From: Tardiphaga sp. 709
Lineage (GTDB): Bacteria; Pseudomonadota; Alphaproteobacteria; Rhizobiales; Xanthobacteraceae
Direction of reading: 5' to 3'
Assembly (NCBI RefSeq): GCF_032401055.1
Contig: NZ_CP135529.1
Span: 4,400,501 to 4,464,500 of the forward strand
Length of the DNA stretch: 64,000 nucleotides
Made by a program: the position numbers and the translations under genes
The notes under the pieces: generated by a model
Seen by the model: only the letters and a program-made list of their open reading frames with translations
What the model was told of the DNA's origin: nothing
Database searches by the model: none
Shown: one piece after another, positions 37,882 through 47,069 of the stretch
Layout: each line of letters begins with the position of its first letter
Numbering within the stretch: position 1 is the first letter of the stretch

Positions 37882-38607
37882 ATGGCGCGCGTAGCATTGG
37901 TGACCGGTGGAACACGAGGGATTGGCGCTGCGATCAGCAAGGCTTTGAAAATTGCGGGATACAGCGTCGCGGCAAGCTATGCCGGCAATGATGCCGCCGC
38001 CGAGAAATTCAAAAGCGAGACGGGTATCGGCACCTACAAGTGGGATGTCGGTTCGTTCGATGAATGCGCCGCCGGCGTGAAAAAAGTCGAGGCCGATCTG
38101 GGACCGGTGGAAGTGCTGGTCAACAATGCCGGTATCACCATGGATGGCGCCTTCCACAAGATGACGCCGGAACAGTGGAACAAGGTGGTTAACACCAATC
38201 TCGGTTCGCTATTCAACATGACCCGTCAGGTGATCGAGGGTATGCGCGAACGTAAGTTCGGCCGTGTCATCAACATTTCATCGATCAACGGGCAGAAGGG
38301 CCAATTCGGCCAGGTCAACTATTCTGCCGCCAAGGCCGGCGACATCGGCTTCACCAAGGCATTGGCTCTCGAGAATGCCAAGCTCGGTATCACCGTCAAC
38401 GTGATCTGTCCTGGCTACATTAACACCGAGATGGTGCAGGCCGTGCCGCTCGCCGTGCTTGAGAAGAGCATTTTGCCGCAGATCCCAGTCAATCGCCTCG
38501 GCGAGCCCGAGGAAATTGCACGCGCGGTGGTGTTCCTAGCTGCAGACGAGTCCGGCTTCTTCACTGGCTCGACCATGACCATCAATGGCGGGCAATATCA
38601 CGCGTAA
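37882..38607 (+). CDS. phaB: Acetoacetyl-CoA reductase
   Basis: An NADPH-dependent short-chain dehydrogenase of 241 residues that makes (R)-3-hydroxybutyryl-CoA for PHB. The cofactor loop is TGGTRGIGAAI, the catalytic serine is in NISSINGQKGQFGQVNYSAAK with Tyr and Lys in place, and VNNAGIT and GYINTEMV are typical. The ATG at 37882 has a GGAGGGA ribosome site. It is monocistronic by position. Confidence 0.93.
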   Translation: MARVALVTGGTRGIGAAISKALKIAGYSVAASYAGNDAAAEKFKSETGIGTYKWDVGSFDECAAGVKKVEADLGPVEVLVNNAGITMDGAFHKMTPEQWNKVVNTNLGSLFNMTRQVIEGMRERKFGRVINISSINGQKGQFGQVNYSAAKAGDIGFTKALALENAKLGITVNVICPGYINTEMVQAVPLAVLEKSILPQIPVNRLGEPEEIARAVVFLAADESGFFTGSTMTINGGQYHA

Positions 38608-38626
38608 CGGGCCTCGAAGCTCGAAC

Positions 38627-38668
38627 CTCATCCTGAGGAGCCCGCCCTTGCGGGCGTCTCGAAGGATG
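38627..38668. repeat. Short palindromic repeat, family E
   Basis: CTCATCCTGAGGAG and CTCGAAGGATG flank the hairpin GCCCGCCC-TT-GCGGGC. This element is frequent between genes in Bradyrhizobium-type genomes. It lies between the converging phaB and cupin genes; the rest of 38608-38763 holds no gene. Confidence 0.6.
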
Positions 38669-38763
38669 TGCGACATGCGCCACCGCCGCGTTTCTGGCCT
38701 TCGCCGTACATCGCTTTACGAATGACGCCGCATCGCAGCGAAGGATGTGATTTGGAAGCCGAG

Positions 38764-39198
38764 CTAGTCGGGTTTCCAGCCCTTCGGGGCCAACTCAAAC
38801 GTCGCGAAATCGAAACCCGGCGCCACGGTGCAGCCGACCAGTGTCCAGTCGCCAGTGGTAGAGGCGGCCTGCCAGGCATGCGGTGGGACAATGCCTTGCG
38901 GCTCTTGTCCAGCGGCGACGTCCGGCCCGAGCGTGATCATGCGCTGGCCGGCGTCGTTGGCGATTTCCAGCGTGAGCGGAGCGCCCGCATGATAGTGCCA
39001 GATCTCGACAGCATCGATGCGATGCCAGTGCGAGCGCTCGCCACGCGCTAGCAGGAAGTAGATCGCCGTTGAGGCCGCCCGCCCGCCGGCATCTACGCGA
39101 CTGTCGCGAAACGTCTCGCGGTAGTGGCCGCCTTCGGGATGCGGCTGCAGGCCGAGCGTCGCGATGATCTCGGCTGCAGTTGGCGTCTTGCCTGTCAT
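38764..39198 (-). CDS. Cupin, DUF985 family
   Basis: A 144-residue single-domain cupin. It begins with LGLQPHPEGGHYRETFRD, the DUF985 signature, and has SHWHRIDAVEIWHYHAGAPL with the metal-binding histidine/glutamate set, then IVPPHAWQAAS. The family's substrate is unknown; members are often described as sugar-epimerase-like. Its ATG overlaps the gloB stop codon, so it is translationally coupled to gloB. Confidence 0.85.
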   Translation of the reverse strand: MTGKTPTAAEIIATLGLQPHPEGGHYRETFRDSRVDAGGRAASTAIYFLLARGERSHWHRIDAVEIWHYHAGAPLTLEIANDAGQRMITLGPDVAAGQEPQGIVPPHAWQAASTTGDWTLVGCTVAPGFDFATFELAPKGWKPD

Positions 39199-39965
39199 CA
39201 GGACTTGTTCTTGCGTTCACGGAGTTCGCCGAACACGTCGTCCTCGCTGAATCCCTTGAGGCGGACGGCGGCGGCGATGGCCGGATCGTCGGCGCGCAGG
39301 AAGACGTTGGTCTTCTTCTCAAGCCCGAGCAGCACCGGGATGGTTGGCTTGCCGACGGCGCGCAGCTGCGCCACTTCGTCGGCGCGATTCTTCAGCGCTT
39401 CGTTGTTGGCGTCGATGCCGAGGCAGAACTTCATGTTGGTCGCGGTGTATTCGTGGCCGCAGTAGACCCGGTAGTCGTCGGGCAGTGTGCGCAGCTTCTT
39501 CAGCGACTGCCACATCATCGGGTAGGTGCCTTCGAACACCCGTCCGCAGCCGCCGGAAAACAGCGTGTCGGCCGAGAACAGCGCCAGCTCGCTGTCGAAC
39601 ACGTAGCAGATATGATCGAGCGTATGGCCGGGGGTCTCGAACACCCGTGCGGTGAGCGCGCCGACCTGCACGGTATCGCCTTCGGCGACGCGGACGTCGA
39701 CTTCAGGAATTGCCGTGCCCTGATCGTGCGGCGCTGTGACCTTGCAGCCATAAGTTTTCTTCAGCTCGGCGATGCCGCCGACATGGTCCGCATGGTGATG
39801 CGTCACCAGAATATCCGTGAGCTTCCAGCCTTCGCGTTGCAGCACCTTCATGATGGGGCCGGCTTCCGGCGCGTCGATCGCGGCAGTCTTCAGGCTCTGC
39901 GGATCGTGGATCAGGTAGCCGAAATTGTCGGACAGGCAGGGGAAGACGCGAATTTCAGCAGCCAT
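39198..39965 (-). CDS. gloB: Hydroxyacylglutathione hydrolase (glyoxalase II)
   Basis: It hydrolyses S-lactoylglutathione to lactate and glutathione, the second step of methylglyoxal detoxification. The 255-residue metallo-beta-lactamase fold has the metal motif THHHADH (55-61), TPGHTLDHICYV, GGCGRVFEG and CGHEYTATNMKF, all specific to glyoxalase II. It pairs divergently with the methyltransferase at 40578, with the MliC-like gene between them, an arrangement usual in this group. Confidence 0.93.
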   Translation of the reverse strand: MAAEIRVFPCLSDNFGYLIHDPQSLKTAAIDAPEAGPIMKVLQREGWKLTDILVTHHHADHVGGIAELKKTYGCKVTAPHDQGTAIPEVDVRVAEGDTVQVGALTARVFETPGHTLDHICYVFDSELALFSADTLFSGGCGRVFEGTYPMMWQSLKKLRTLPDDYRVYCGHEYTATNMKFCLGIDANNEALKNRADEVAQLRAVGKPTIPVLLGLEKKTNVFLRADDPAIAAAVRLKGFSEDDVFGELRERKNKS

Positions 39966-40049
39966 GGTAACTCCGTTGGATCACGTCGTGATGCGCTCGC
40001 ACGTACGTGCGGCAAATTGATGGGGATGAATATGGGCGATGCATGACGG

Positions 40050-40397
40050 TCAGCGCGGTGTCACACATTGGCGCGCGGGCTGGCCGGCAATCTGCAGCGT
40101 GATGGTGGTCTGGCCCTTGCCGGCAATCCCGACATTGCCTTCGCCGTAGCGGAAGCCCGAGCCGGATCTCTGGATCGGCATGCGGAGCGTTTCGCCATTG
40201 GGATAGAACAGGGTGATCGACGTGCCGCCTGAATTGTAATCGACGGAGATCTTGTCGCCGCCCGGCAGCGCAGGGGTGCAGATGTAATCGACCGTCGCCG
40301 GATTGGCCTCGGCGGAGAATGGCGCGAGTGCTGCCACGGCCAGACCCGCGGCCGTCGCCGCCGCCCTTGTGATTGTTTGACCTCGGCGTGACAGCAT
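40050..40397 (-). CDS. Secreted MliC-like (C-type lysozyme inhibitor) protein
   Basis: A 115-residue protein. The signal peptide ends near LAPFSAEANP. The mature region VDYICTPALPGGDKISVDY and GETLRMPIQRSGSGFRYGEG is typical of the MliC lysozyme-inhibitor fold, with two cysteines. A good GGAGAG ribosome site precedes the ATG at 40397. The protein likely guards peptidoglycan, but the inhibitor activity is inferred. Confidence 0.7.
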   Translation of the reverse strand: MLSRRGQTITRAAATAAGLAVAALAPFSAEANPATVDYICTPALPGGDKISVDYNSGGTSITLFYPNGETLRMPIQRSGSGFRYGEGNVGIAGKGQTTITLQIAGQPARQCVTPR

Positions 40398-40577
40398 TTT
40401 TGTCTCTCCTGCAACGACGTCGCGGCACCTGTTTCTCCGACTAGGCCGCAGCCGGGCCGGCCTTGTCAATTGGTGCAACTCACCGCCCGCGATGGTCTGG
40501 ATATCTGGCGTTAACGCTGCCCCGGCAATGCGCGATTCGGGGGATCGTGGGTCGCCGCAACGTGTTAGAAAGTCATC

Positions 40578-41360
40578 ATGACCATCGATGTGATCGATCT
40601 CCGGGATTTCTATTCGCGCCGCCTCGGTATCGTGGCGCGGCGGCTGATCAATCGCGGTATTCAGGCGCATTGGCCGGATGCCGAAGGCCAGCGCGTGCTC
40701 GGTCTGGGGTACCCAACACCGTATCTCGGCCTTTTCCGGGAGAATTCCGAACGCTGCATCGCCTTCATGCCGGCGGCGCAGGGGGTGCTGAAATGGCCGA
40801 CGGCAAAGCCCGCGCTGGCCACACTGGTCGACGAATTCTCGCTGCCGCTGCCGGATGCCGCCGTCGATCGCATCATCCTGGTGCACGCCCTGGAAATGTC
40901 CGACGATCCCGAAGGTTTGCTCCGCGAGGTCTGGCGCGTGCTTGCGCCGTCCGGCCGGTTGATGGCAGTGATTCCGAATCGCCGGGGCGTCTGGACCCGC
41001 ACCGACTCGACGCCGTTCGGTCACGGCCGCCCCTATTCGCGCTCGCAGATCACGCAGTTGCTGCGACAGACCTGGTTTACGCCGACAGCGTGGAGCGAGG
41101 CGCTGTTCATGCCGCCGGTCGGGATGGGCTGGTTTCTGCGCTCGGCGATGGCGTGGGAGCGGATTGGCGCGGCGTTGTCGATGCCGTTCGCCGGCGTGCA
41201 TATCGTCGAAGCGACCAAACAGGTCTATCGGGCGATCCCCGCCAAGCGCGAACGCACGCGGCTGATTCCGGCGCTGCAGCCAGTACTGGTGCCGACCTCC
41301 GGGATGCGGCGTGACGATGAGACGGATCATCTTGGCGAGGCCGAGCCGCACTCGCGCTGA
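40578..41360 (+). CDS. SAM-dependent methyltransferase
   Basis: A class I methyltransferase-like protein, 260 residues. RVLGLGYPTPYLGLF replaces the usual GxGxG motif I. LPDAAVDRIILVHALEMSDD is motif II, and GLLREVWRVLAPSGRLMAVIPN is motif III. The degenerate motif I is common in this gloB-linked group. The substrate is unknown. Confidence 0.82.
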   Translation: MTIDVIDLRDFYSRRLGIVARRLINRGIQAHWPDAEGQRVLGLGYPTPYLGLFRENSERCIAFMPAAQGVLKWPTAKPALATLVDEFSLPLPDAAVDRIILVHALEMSDDPEGLLREVWRVLAPSGRLMAVIPNRRGVWTRTDSTPFGHGRPYSRSQITQLLRQTWFTPTAWSEALFMPPVGMGWFLRSAMAWERIGAALSMPFAGVHIVEATKQVYRAIPAKRERTRLIPALQPVLVPTSGMRRDDETDHLGEAEPHSR

Positions 41361-41363
41361 GCG

Positions 41364-42323
41364 CTATTTTTCCGCGAGCGGATGCAGGTCTCGGACCAGG
41401 CTCTTGAGCCGCTCTTCCACCACATGGGTGTAGATCTGCGTCGTCGAAATATCGGTATGACCGAGCAGAGTCTGCACGATGCGAAGATCGGCGCCGTTAT
41501 GCAGCAGATGGCTGGCGAAGGCGTGGCGCAGCACGTGCGGCGACACCAGCCGCTGCGCAATGCCGGATGCCGCCGCAAGTTCTTTCAGGTCGCGCGCGAA
41601 ATGCTGTCGGGTGAGGTGGCCGCTCTCGCCAAAAGACGGAAACAGCCATTTCGAGGCTGCACTCTTTTTTGGTTGAGCCTTCTGCAACTCGGTCATCGCG
41701 GCGAGATATTCGGCCATCGCCTGTTTGGCAGTTTCGTTGAGCGGCACCAGCCGCTCCTTGTTGCCCTTGCCGCGCACCACGATCATGCGGGCATCGCGCC
41801 GCGCTGCGGTGAGCGGTAGCGACACCAGCTCGGAGACACGAAGCCCGGTGGCGTAAAGTACTTCGAGCAGGCAGTAGAGTCGGGCATCGCGCAACCGCTG
41901 CTGCGCCGAAGCCTCCGCGTTTTGCGCCTGCGTGCGCGCCTGCACCAGCATACGGTCGACATCGGCGATCGACAGCACCTTGGGCAGACTGCGGCCACGC
42001 TTGGGGCCGGACAGGATGGCTGCTGGATCGTCGCTGCGGATTTTTTCGCTGAGCAGAAAGCGAAACAGATGCCGTATGGCGGACAGCCGCCGCGCAACGG
42101 TGGTCGATTTAAAGCCGCGCTCGTCGAGGTCTTCCAGGTAGTCGCGCAGCAACTGGGTGTCGGCTGCCATGAAGCTGGATTTCGCTCCGGTGGCGAATTC
42201 GGAGAAATCTTCGAGGTCGCGGCGATAGGCGTCCAGAGTATTCACGCCAGCGCCCTGTTCGGCGGCGAGCATGTCGAGGAACAGGCCGGAAAGTTTCGAA
42301 TCGGAGGCAGGACGGGTGCTCAT
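41364..42323 (-). CDS. xerD: Tyrosine recombinase XerD
   Basis: A site-specific recombinase that resolves chromosome dimers at dif, 319 residues. The N-terminal SAM-like domain (1-115) precedes the catalytic domain. The catalytic set is complete: R162 in ATGLRVSEL, Lys in VRGKGNKERLVP, H263 and R266 in HVLRHAFASH, H289 in LLGHTDIST and Y298 in IYTHV. It is a housekeeping recombinase rather than a phage integrase, judging by its place next to aroK. Confidence 0.92.
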   Translation of the reverse strand: MSTRPASDSKLSGLFLDMLAAEQGAGVNTLDAYRRDLEDFSEFATGAKSSFMAADTQLLRDYLEDLDERGFKSTTVARRLSAIRHLFRFLLSEKIRSDDPAAILSGPKRGRSLPKVLSIADVDRMLVQARTQAQNAEASAQQRLRDARLYCLLEVLYATGLRVSELVSLPLTAARRDARMIVVRGKGNKERLVPLNETAKQAMAEYLAAMTELQKAQPKKSAASKWLFPSFGESGHLTRQHFARDLKELAAASGIAQRLVSPHVLRHAFASHLLHNGADLRIVQTLLGHTDISTTQIYTHVVEERLKSLVRDLHPLAEK

Positions 42324-42339
42324 GGGGCGACCCTAGCGG

Positions 42340-42486
42340 CTATTTCTTGAGAAATTTGTCCGGCTGGATGGTGACCGTCATGTCCCGCGGCTTCGGGTTG
42401 ACGAAATTGGCAAGCGCGAAGATGACGCCATAGACCACGCCGACGATCACCGCGACGACCGTCAAAAAGCGGAACAGGCTGGGCAT
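42340..42486 (-). CDS. 48-residue single-helix membrane protein
   Basis: A short protein MPSLFRFLTVVAVIVGVVYG... with one membrane helix (~8-28) and a conserved-looking ending DMTVTIQPDKFLKK. It lies 17 bases before xerD on the same strand. Size, helix and position match a small protein commonly left unnamed between xerD and aroK in this group. Function unknown. Confidence 0.65.
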   Translation of the reverse strand: MPSLFRFLTVVAVIVGVVYGVIFALANFVNPKPRDMTVTIQPDKFLKK

Positions 42487-42661
42487 GATCAGGGAACTCG
42501 GCGGCGAAATGGGGCGATTCGTTCCGCCTGAGGCGGTCACCTTGTCCGGATACAGACTGCAAGAGGTGCTGGCAACGCTGGCGCTGGGGGTAGTATAGGT
42601 GACCAGAATGCGGCAAACCTCTGTGATCCCTTGTCGCTCACTGATTTTGCAGGTGTTTTTG

Positions 42662-43303
42662 ATGTCCGAGACCATCTTGCCGGCCATTGCCAGCGCACTC
42701 CAGGAGGCCGCCATCGTGGCGGCGCTGGGAAAGCGCTCGGTCGTGCTGGTGGGCATGATGGGCGCGGGCAAATCGACCATCGGCCGGCGCATGGCAACGC
42801 GGCTGCGGCTGCCCTTCGTCGATGCCGACAATGAGATCGAGGCGGCGGCCGGGATGTCGATCCCGGACATTTTCGAGGTCCATGGTGAGCCGCATTTCCG
42901 CGACGGCGAGGCGCGGGTGATCGCCCGGCTGCTGGACAGCGGACCGATCCTGCTGGCGACCGGCGGCGGTGCCTTCCTGCGCGAGGAGACCCGCCAGCGC
43001 ATCCGCGACAAGGCGATCTCGCTGTGGCTGAAAGCTGATGCCGACGTGATCCTGCGCCGAATCCGGCGCCGGGAAAACCGTCCGCTGTTGAAGACCGCCG
43101 ATCCCGCCGCGACCATTGCGCGGCTGATCGAGGCGCGCCATCCGTTCTATGAGCAGACCGATATCACGATCGACTCGCGTGACGTGCCGCATGAGAAGAT
43201 CGTCGAGGAAGGCATCATCGCGCTGCATGAGCATCTGTTCCGCCCACACGCAGCTTCCGCCATTTCCGAACCGACAGGCGATCCCTTGAGTTCACAACTA
43301 TGA
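42662..43303 (+). CDS. aroK: Shikimate kinase
   Basis: It phosphorylates shikimate in the aromatic amino-acid pathway. The 213-residue product has Walker A GMMGAGKST (31-39), the DADNEIEAAAG substrate motif, GGGAFLRE and the lid arginines RRRENRPLL. I chose ATG at 42662 with a GTTTTTG leader; the longer frame is not needed. It overlaps aroB by four bases (ATGA). Confidence 0.94.
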   Translation: MSETILPAIASALQEAAIVAALGKRSVVLVGMMGAGKSTIGRRMATRLRLPFVDADNEIEAAAGMSIPDIFEVHGEPHFRDGEARVIARLLDSGPILLATGGGAFLREETRQRIRDKAISLWLKADADVILRRIRRRENRPLLKTADPAATIARLIEARHPFYEQTDITIDSRDVPHEKIVEEGIIALHEHLFRPHAASAISEPTGDPLSSQL

Positions 43304-44442
43304 CCGCGCCCTTGAAGCATTCCGACCCTATCGTCGTGGACGTCGCGCTGGCTGAGCGCGCCTATGACATCGTGATCGGCCGTAACGTGCTGCCGTCGCT
43401 CGGCGCGCGCATTGCGAAGCTGCGACCGGGCGTGCGCACGGCGATCGTGACCGACAGGACCGTTGCCAAGCATTGGCTCGCTGCCACGGAAGCCTCGCTG
43501 GCGGAAGCCGGTATTCCCACGTCGCACATCATCGTCGAGGAAGGTGAGAGCTCGAAGAGCTATGCCGGGCTTGAGAAGGTCTCCGAAGCGCTGATCGCGG
43601 CGAAGATCGAGCGCAACGATCTCGTCATTGCGCTGGGTGGCGGCGTGGTTGGCGATCTCGCGGGCTTTGCCGCAGCGATCATCCGCCGCGGCGTCGATTT
43701 CGTGCAGGTGCCGACGTCGCTGCTGGCGCAGGTCGATTCCTCCGTCGGCGGCAAGACCGGCATTAACTCACCGCAGGGTAAGAACCTGCTCGGCGCGTTC
43801 CATCAGCCGGTGCTTGTTGTGGCCGACACGGCGGTCCTCGATACGCTGTCGCCCCGGCAGTTCCGCGCCGGCTATGCGGAAGTCGCCAAATATGGCGTGC
43901 TCGGGGACGCCGCGTTCTTCACATGGCTGGAAGCCAATCACGCCGACATCATGCGCGGTGGCGCAGGGCGTGAACACGCCATCGCCACCTCGTGCCGCGC
44001 CAAGGCCGGCGTCGTGTCGCGCGACGAGCGCGAGAACGGCGAGCGCGCACTGCTCAATCTCGGCCATACCTTCGGCCACGCACTGGAAGCGGTGACCGGT
44101 TTCTCGGATCGGCTGTTCCATGGCGAGGGCGTGTCGGTCGGCATGGTGCTGGCTGCGCAACTGTCGGCGCAGCTCGGCATGGTCGCTGAGAGCGATGCGA
44201 GCCGCGTGCAGCATCATCTCGCCGATGTGGGTCTGCCCACGAAGCTGCAGGACATCGCCGGCTTCGCGCAGGAAGGCCTCGCGGACGCGGATACGCTGAT
44301 GGCACTGATGGCGCAGGACAAGAAGGTGAAGCGCGGCAAGCTCACTTTTATTTTGCTGGAAGCCGTCGGCCGGGCCGTCATCGCGAACGATGTGGATCCC
44401 GCGACGGTTCGCGCGTTTCTGCATCAGAAGCTGACGGGATAG
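43300..44442 (+). CDS. aroB: 3-dehydroquinate synthase
   Basis: It makes 3-dehydroquinate from DAHP with NAD and a metal, 380 residues. Signatures are ALGGGVVGDLAGFAAA, DSSVGGKTGIN, the metal ligands in NLGHTFGHALE and AHGEGVSVGM-like FHGEGVSVGMVLA. It forms an operon with aroK. Confidence 0.95.
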   Translation: MTAPLKHSDPIVVDVALAERAYDIVIGRNVLPSLGARIAKLRPGVRTAIVTDRTVAKHWLAATEASLAEAGIPTSHIIVEEGESSKSYAGLEKVSEALIAAKIERNDLVIALGGGVVGDLAGFAAAIIRRGVDFVQVPTSLLAQVDSSVGGKTGINSPQGKNLLGAFHQPVLVVADTAVLDTLSPRQFRAGYAEVAKYGVLGDAAFFTWLEANHADIMRGGAGREHAIATSCRAKAGVVSRDERENGERALLNLGHTFGHALEAVTGFSDRLFHGEGVSVGMVLAAQLSAQLGMVAESDASRVQHHLADVGLPTKLQDIAGFAQEGLADADTLMALMAQDKKVKRGKLTFILLEAVGRAVIANDVDPATVRAFLHQKLTG

Positions 44443-44497
44443 AACTGACCGTGTCCGGTTTGGGAACCACCAAAGCCAGCGCCGTCGCAGGACTTTC

Positions 44498-45847
44498 ATG
44501 AATTCGATTACCGTCAATCTGCTGATCGCGATCTTCCTGCTCGCTGCCAACGCGTTTTACGTGGCGGCGGAGTTTGCGCTGGTTAAAAGCCGCGGCTTCC
44601 GCGTCAAGAGCATGGTCGAGCAAAACCGCTTCGGCGCGCGTCTGCTGCAGAACATGATGGGCAATATCGAAGCCTATCTGGCCTGCTGCCAGCTCGGCAT
44701 CACCATGGCATCGCTGGGACTCGGCTGGGTTGGTGAGCCCACGGTGGCCGCACTGCTGAAACCGGTGCTCGATCCGCTCGGTCTCTCGGAATCCGCGCTG
44801 CACTTCACCTCGTTCCTCACCGGCTTCCTCGTCTTCTCCTCGCTGCATATCGTGATCGGCGAGCAGGTACCGAAGACGCTGGCGATCCGCCAGCCGGAGC
44901 CGGTGTCGCAATGGATCGCCTATCCGCTCTACGCCTCCTACATCCTGTTTTATCCGCTGAACTGGCTGCTCAACGCGGCGTCACGCGGCACGCTGGCGCT
45001 GCTCGGCGTGCAGGAAGCATCACCGCATGAGATCCTCACCGGTGTCGAGATCGAAGGTCTTGTCGGTGAGTCTGCCGAACACGGCGGCATCGCGTCAGGC
45101 GAGGCTGAGTATATCCAGAACGTGTTTCGCTTCGGCGATCTCGCGGTGTCCGATGTCATGGTCCATCGCACGGCGATGGTGACGCTGAATGCGGACCTGC
45201 CGTCCGAAGAGCTGGTGCGTGAAGTGCTGGCCACCGAATACACCCGCATTCCACTCTGGCGCGAGAAGCCGGAAAACATCATCGGCGTGCTGCACGCCAA
45301 GGATCTCTTGCGCGCGATCCGCGCCGTCGATGGCGATACCGCAAAGATCGACGTGGCCTCGATCGCGCTGCCGCCGTGGTTCGTTCCGGAAATGCGCCCG
45401 CTGTCGGATCAGTTGAAAGCCTTCCGCCGCCGCAAGACTCACTTTGCGCTCGTGGTCGACGAATATGGCGAAGTTGAAGGCATGGTGACGCTGGAAGACG
45501 TGCTGGAAGAAATCGTCGGCGACATCGCGGATGAACACGACGTGGTCGTGGCCGGCGTGCGCGCGCAGGCCGATGGCTCGGTGGTGGTCGATGGTTCGGT
45601 GCCGATCCGCGACCTCAATCGCGCCATGGACTGGCATCTGCCGGATGATGAAGCGACCACGGTAGCCGGTCTCGTCATTCACGAAGCGCGTTCCATCCCC
45701 GAGCGCGGGCAGAGCTTCACCTTCTACAACTTCCGCTTCCGCGTGCTGCGCCGTGAGCGCAACCGCATCACCGCGCTGCGCATCGGCCCGGTACCGACCG
45801 AGCCGGAAGTGCCGGAGAAAAAGCCGCGGGCCGGGACCTCGTTCTAG
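44498..45847 (+). CDS. CNNM/CorC-type hemolysin-related transporter protein
   Basis: A 449-residue protein. DUF21/CNNM membrane domain (~1-190) with ANAFYVAAEFALVKSR and HIVIGEQVPKTLAI, the latter being a CNNM hallmark. A CBS pair (~215-340) has VMVHRTAMVTL and LVVDEYGEVEGMVTLEDVLE. The C-terminal CorC_HlyC domain (~355-440) follows. The family is linked with Mg2+ or Co2+ efflux. It follows aroB by 55 bases. Confidence 0.9.
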   Translation: MNSITVNLLIAIFLLAANAFYVAAEFALVKSRGFRVKSMVEQNRFGARLLQNMMGNIEAYLACCQLGITMASLGLGWVGEPTVAALLKPVLDPLGLSESALHFTSFLTGFLVFSSLHIVIGEQVPKTLAIRQPEPVSQWIAYPLYASYILFYPLNWLLNAASRGTLALLGVQEASPHEILTGVEIEGLVGESAEHGGIASGEAEYIQNVFRFGDLAVSDVMVHRTAMVTLNADLPSEELVREVLATEYTRIPLWREKPENIIGVLHAKDLLRAIRAVDGDTAKIDVASIALPPWFVPEMRPLSDQLKAFRRRKTHFALVVDEYGEVEGMVTLEDVLEEIVGDIADEHDVVVAGVRAQADGSVVVDGSVPIRDLNRAMDWHLPDDEATTVAGLVIHEARSIPERGQSFTFYNFRFRVLRRERNRITALRIGPVPTEPEVPEKKPRAGTSF

Positions 45848-45925
45848 GCCCGCGCCGGTCCGGTTCTTGCTTTTGCTTTATTCTATGAGCTGCCATTCCT
45901 TTGAATGGCGCAACTGGAGCGAGCG

Positions 45926-46892
45926 ATGAACAAGTCCTGGCGATTGTCGTGCGTATTGGCCGCTGGGTTGATGTCCGGCGCTGCGCTGGCCGACACCAAC
46001 TGGCCGACGAAGCCGATCAAGGCGGTCAATCCGTTCGGTGCCGGCAGTGCGGGTGACGTGGTCCCGCGCCTCTTCTTCGAAAGATTGAGCACGGAGCTCG
46101 GACAGCCGATCGTGATTGAAAATCGCGTGGGTGCGGGCGGCTCGGTGGGCACGGGCGCGGTCGCGAAGAGCGATCCGGATGGCTACACCTTGCTGTCGCA
46201 GACCAACGCCATCTCCATTGCGCCCGCGATCTTCCCCAACCTCAACTACGACACCACTAGGGATCTGTCCTCGGTGCTGATGATTGGCTATGCGGCTAAT
46301 GTGATGATCGTGCCCAACGAACGGCCATGGAAAACGATTCAGGATTTCCTGACCGCCGCAAAGACCAAGGGCACGGTGATCAATTACGGCTCGGTGGGCG
46401 TCGGCAGTGCCGTGCATATCAGTTCGGAGAAAATTCCGCGCCGCCGCCGGCTTCGAGGCCACGCATATCCCGTATCGCGGCGGCTCCGAAGTCATCACCG
46501 ATATCATCGGCGGCCGCATCGATTTCTACTTCTGTCCGCTGGCTACGGCACTGCCGCTGATCCGCGAGGGCCAGGTCCGTGCGCTGGTGGTGTCGACGCC
46601 GACCCGCGTTCGCGATCTGCCGGATGTGCCGACACCGATCGACGCCGGTCTCAAGGATGCCGACAGCTCGATCTGGTTCGGTGTGTTCGTGCCAGCCAAG
46701 ACGCCGCCGGAGATCGTCGAGAAGCTTTATGTGACCGGCACCAAGGTGCTGAACACGGCTGACATGCAGGCTTCGCTGAAGAAGATCGGCGTCGAGCCGA
46801 TGCCGATGAAGTCATCCGAGATGGATGCTTTGCTCGTCAAGGAGATCGCCGACAACAAGGTACTGCTCAAAAGCGAGGTCGCGGCCAAGTAG
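45926..46892 (+). pseudogene. Bug/TctC-type solute receptor, frameshifted
   Basis: A tripartite-tricarboxylate-transport receptor with signal peptide ending GAALADTNWP. GAGSAGDVVPRLFFERL and GSVGVGSAVHISSEK are clear Bug motifs. One extra A in the run 46430-46433 shifts the frame. Removing it restores EKFRAAAGFEATHIPYRGGS and continues to the stop at 46892. The paralogue at 47070 has three As at this site (GAGAAATTCCGC). It is therefore either a recent pseudogene or a homopolymer sequencing error. No TctA/TctB partner is nearby. Confidence 0.85.
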
Positions 46893-46908
46893 GCAGACTG
46901 CCGGCCTT

Positions 46909-46936
46909 GCCAGCACGGGTGAGGCCGGCATTGTCC
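46909..46936 (+). terminator. Hairpin after the first Bug receptor gene
   Basis: TGCCGGCC and GGCCGGCA form a perfect 8-bp stem with a 6-base loop region extended by partial pairing, followed by TTGTCCTTT. A weak terminator. Confidence 0.45.
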
Positions 46937-47069
46937 TTTATCTGGAGTGGATCACCGCGCGTTCGGGCGTTGTTTTAGGCTTCAAACGGTCCGAAATTTG
47001 CTTCGTTGTCGCCGATTGGCCCGATCATTGGGCCGCCATTCCCTGTGGATGGTATTATTGGAGCAAGTA

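Noticed and set aside
41364-42323. A phage or island integrase
   Set aside because: The protein is a complete XerD next to aroK in a housekeeping setting, with no phage genes near.
46425-46440. Programmed ribosomal frameshifting in the Bug receptor
   Set aside because: There is no functional reason and no slippery heptamer plus structure; the intact paralogue has the plain in-frame sequence.
46407-46892. A separate small receptor gene
   Set aside because: It is the second half of the frameshifted Bug receptor and continues its homology without a gap.
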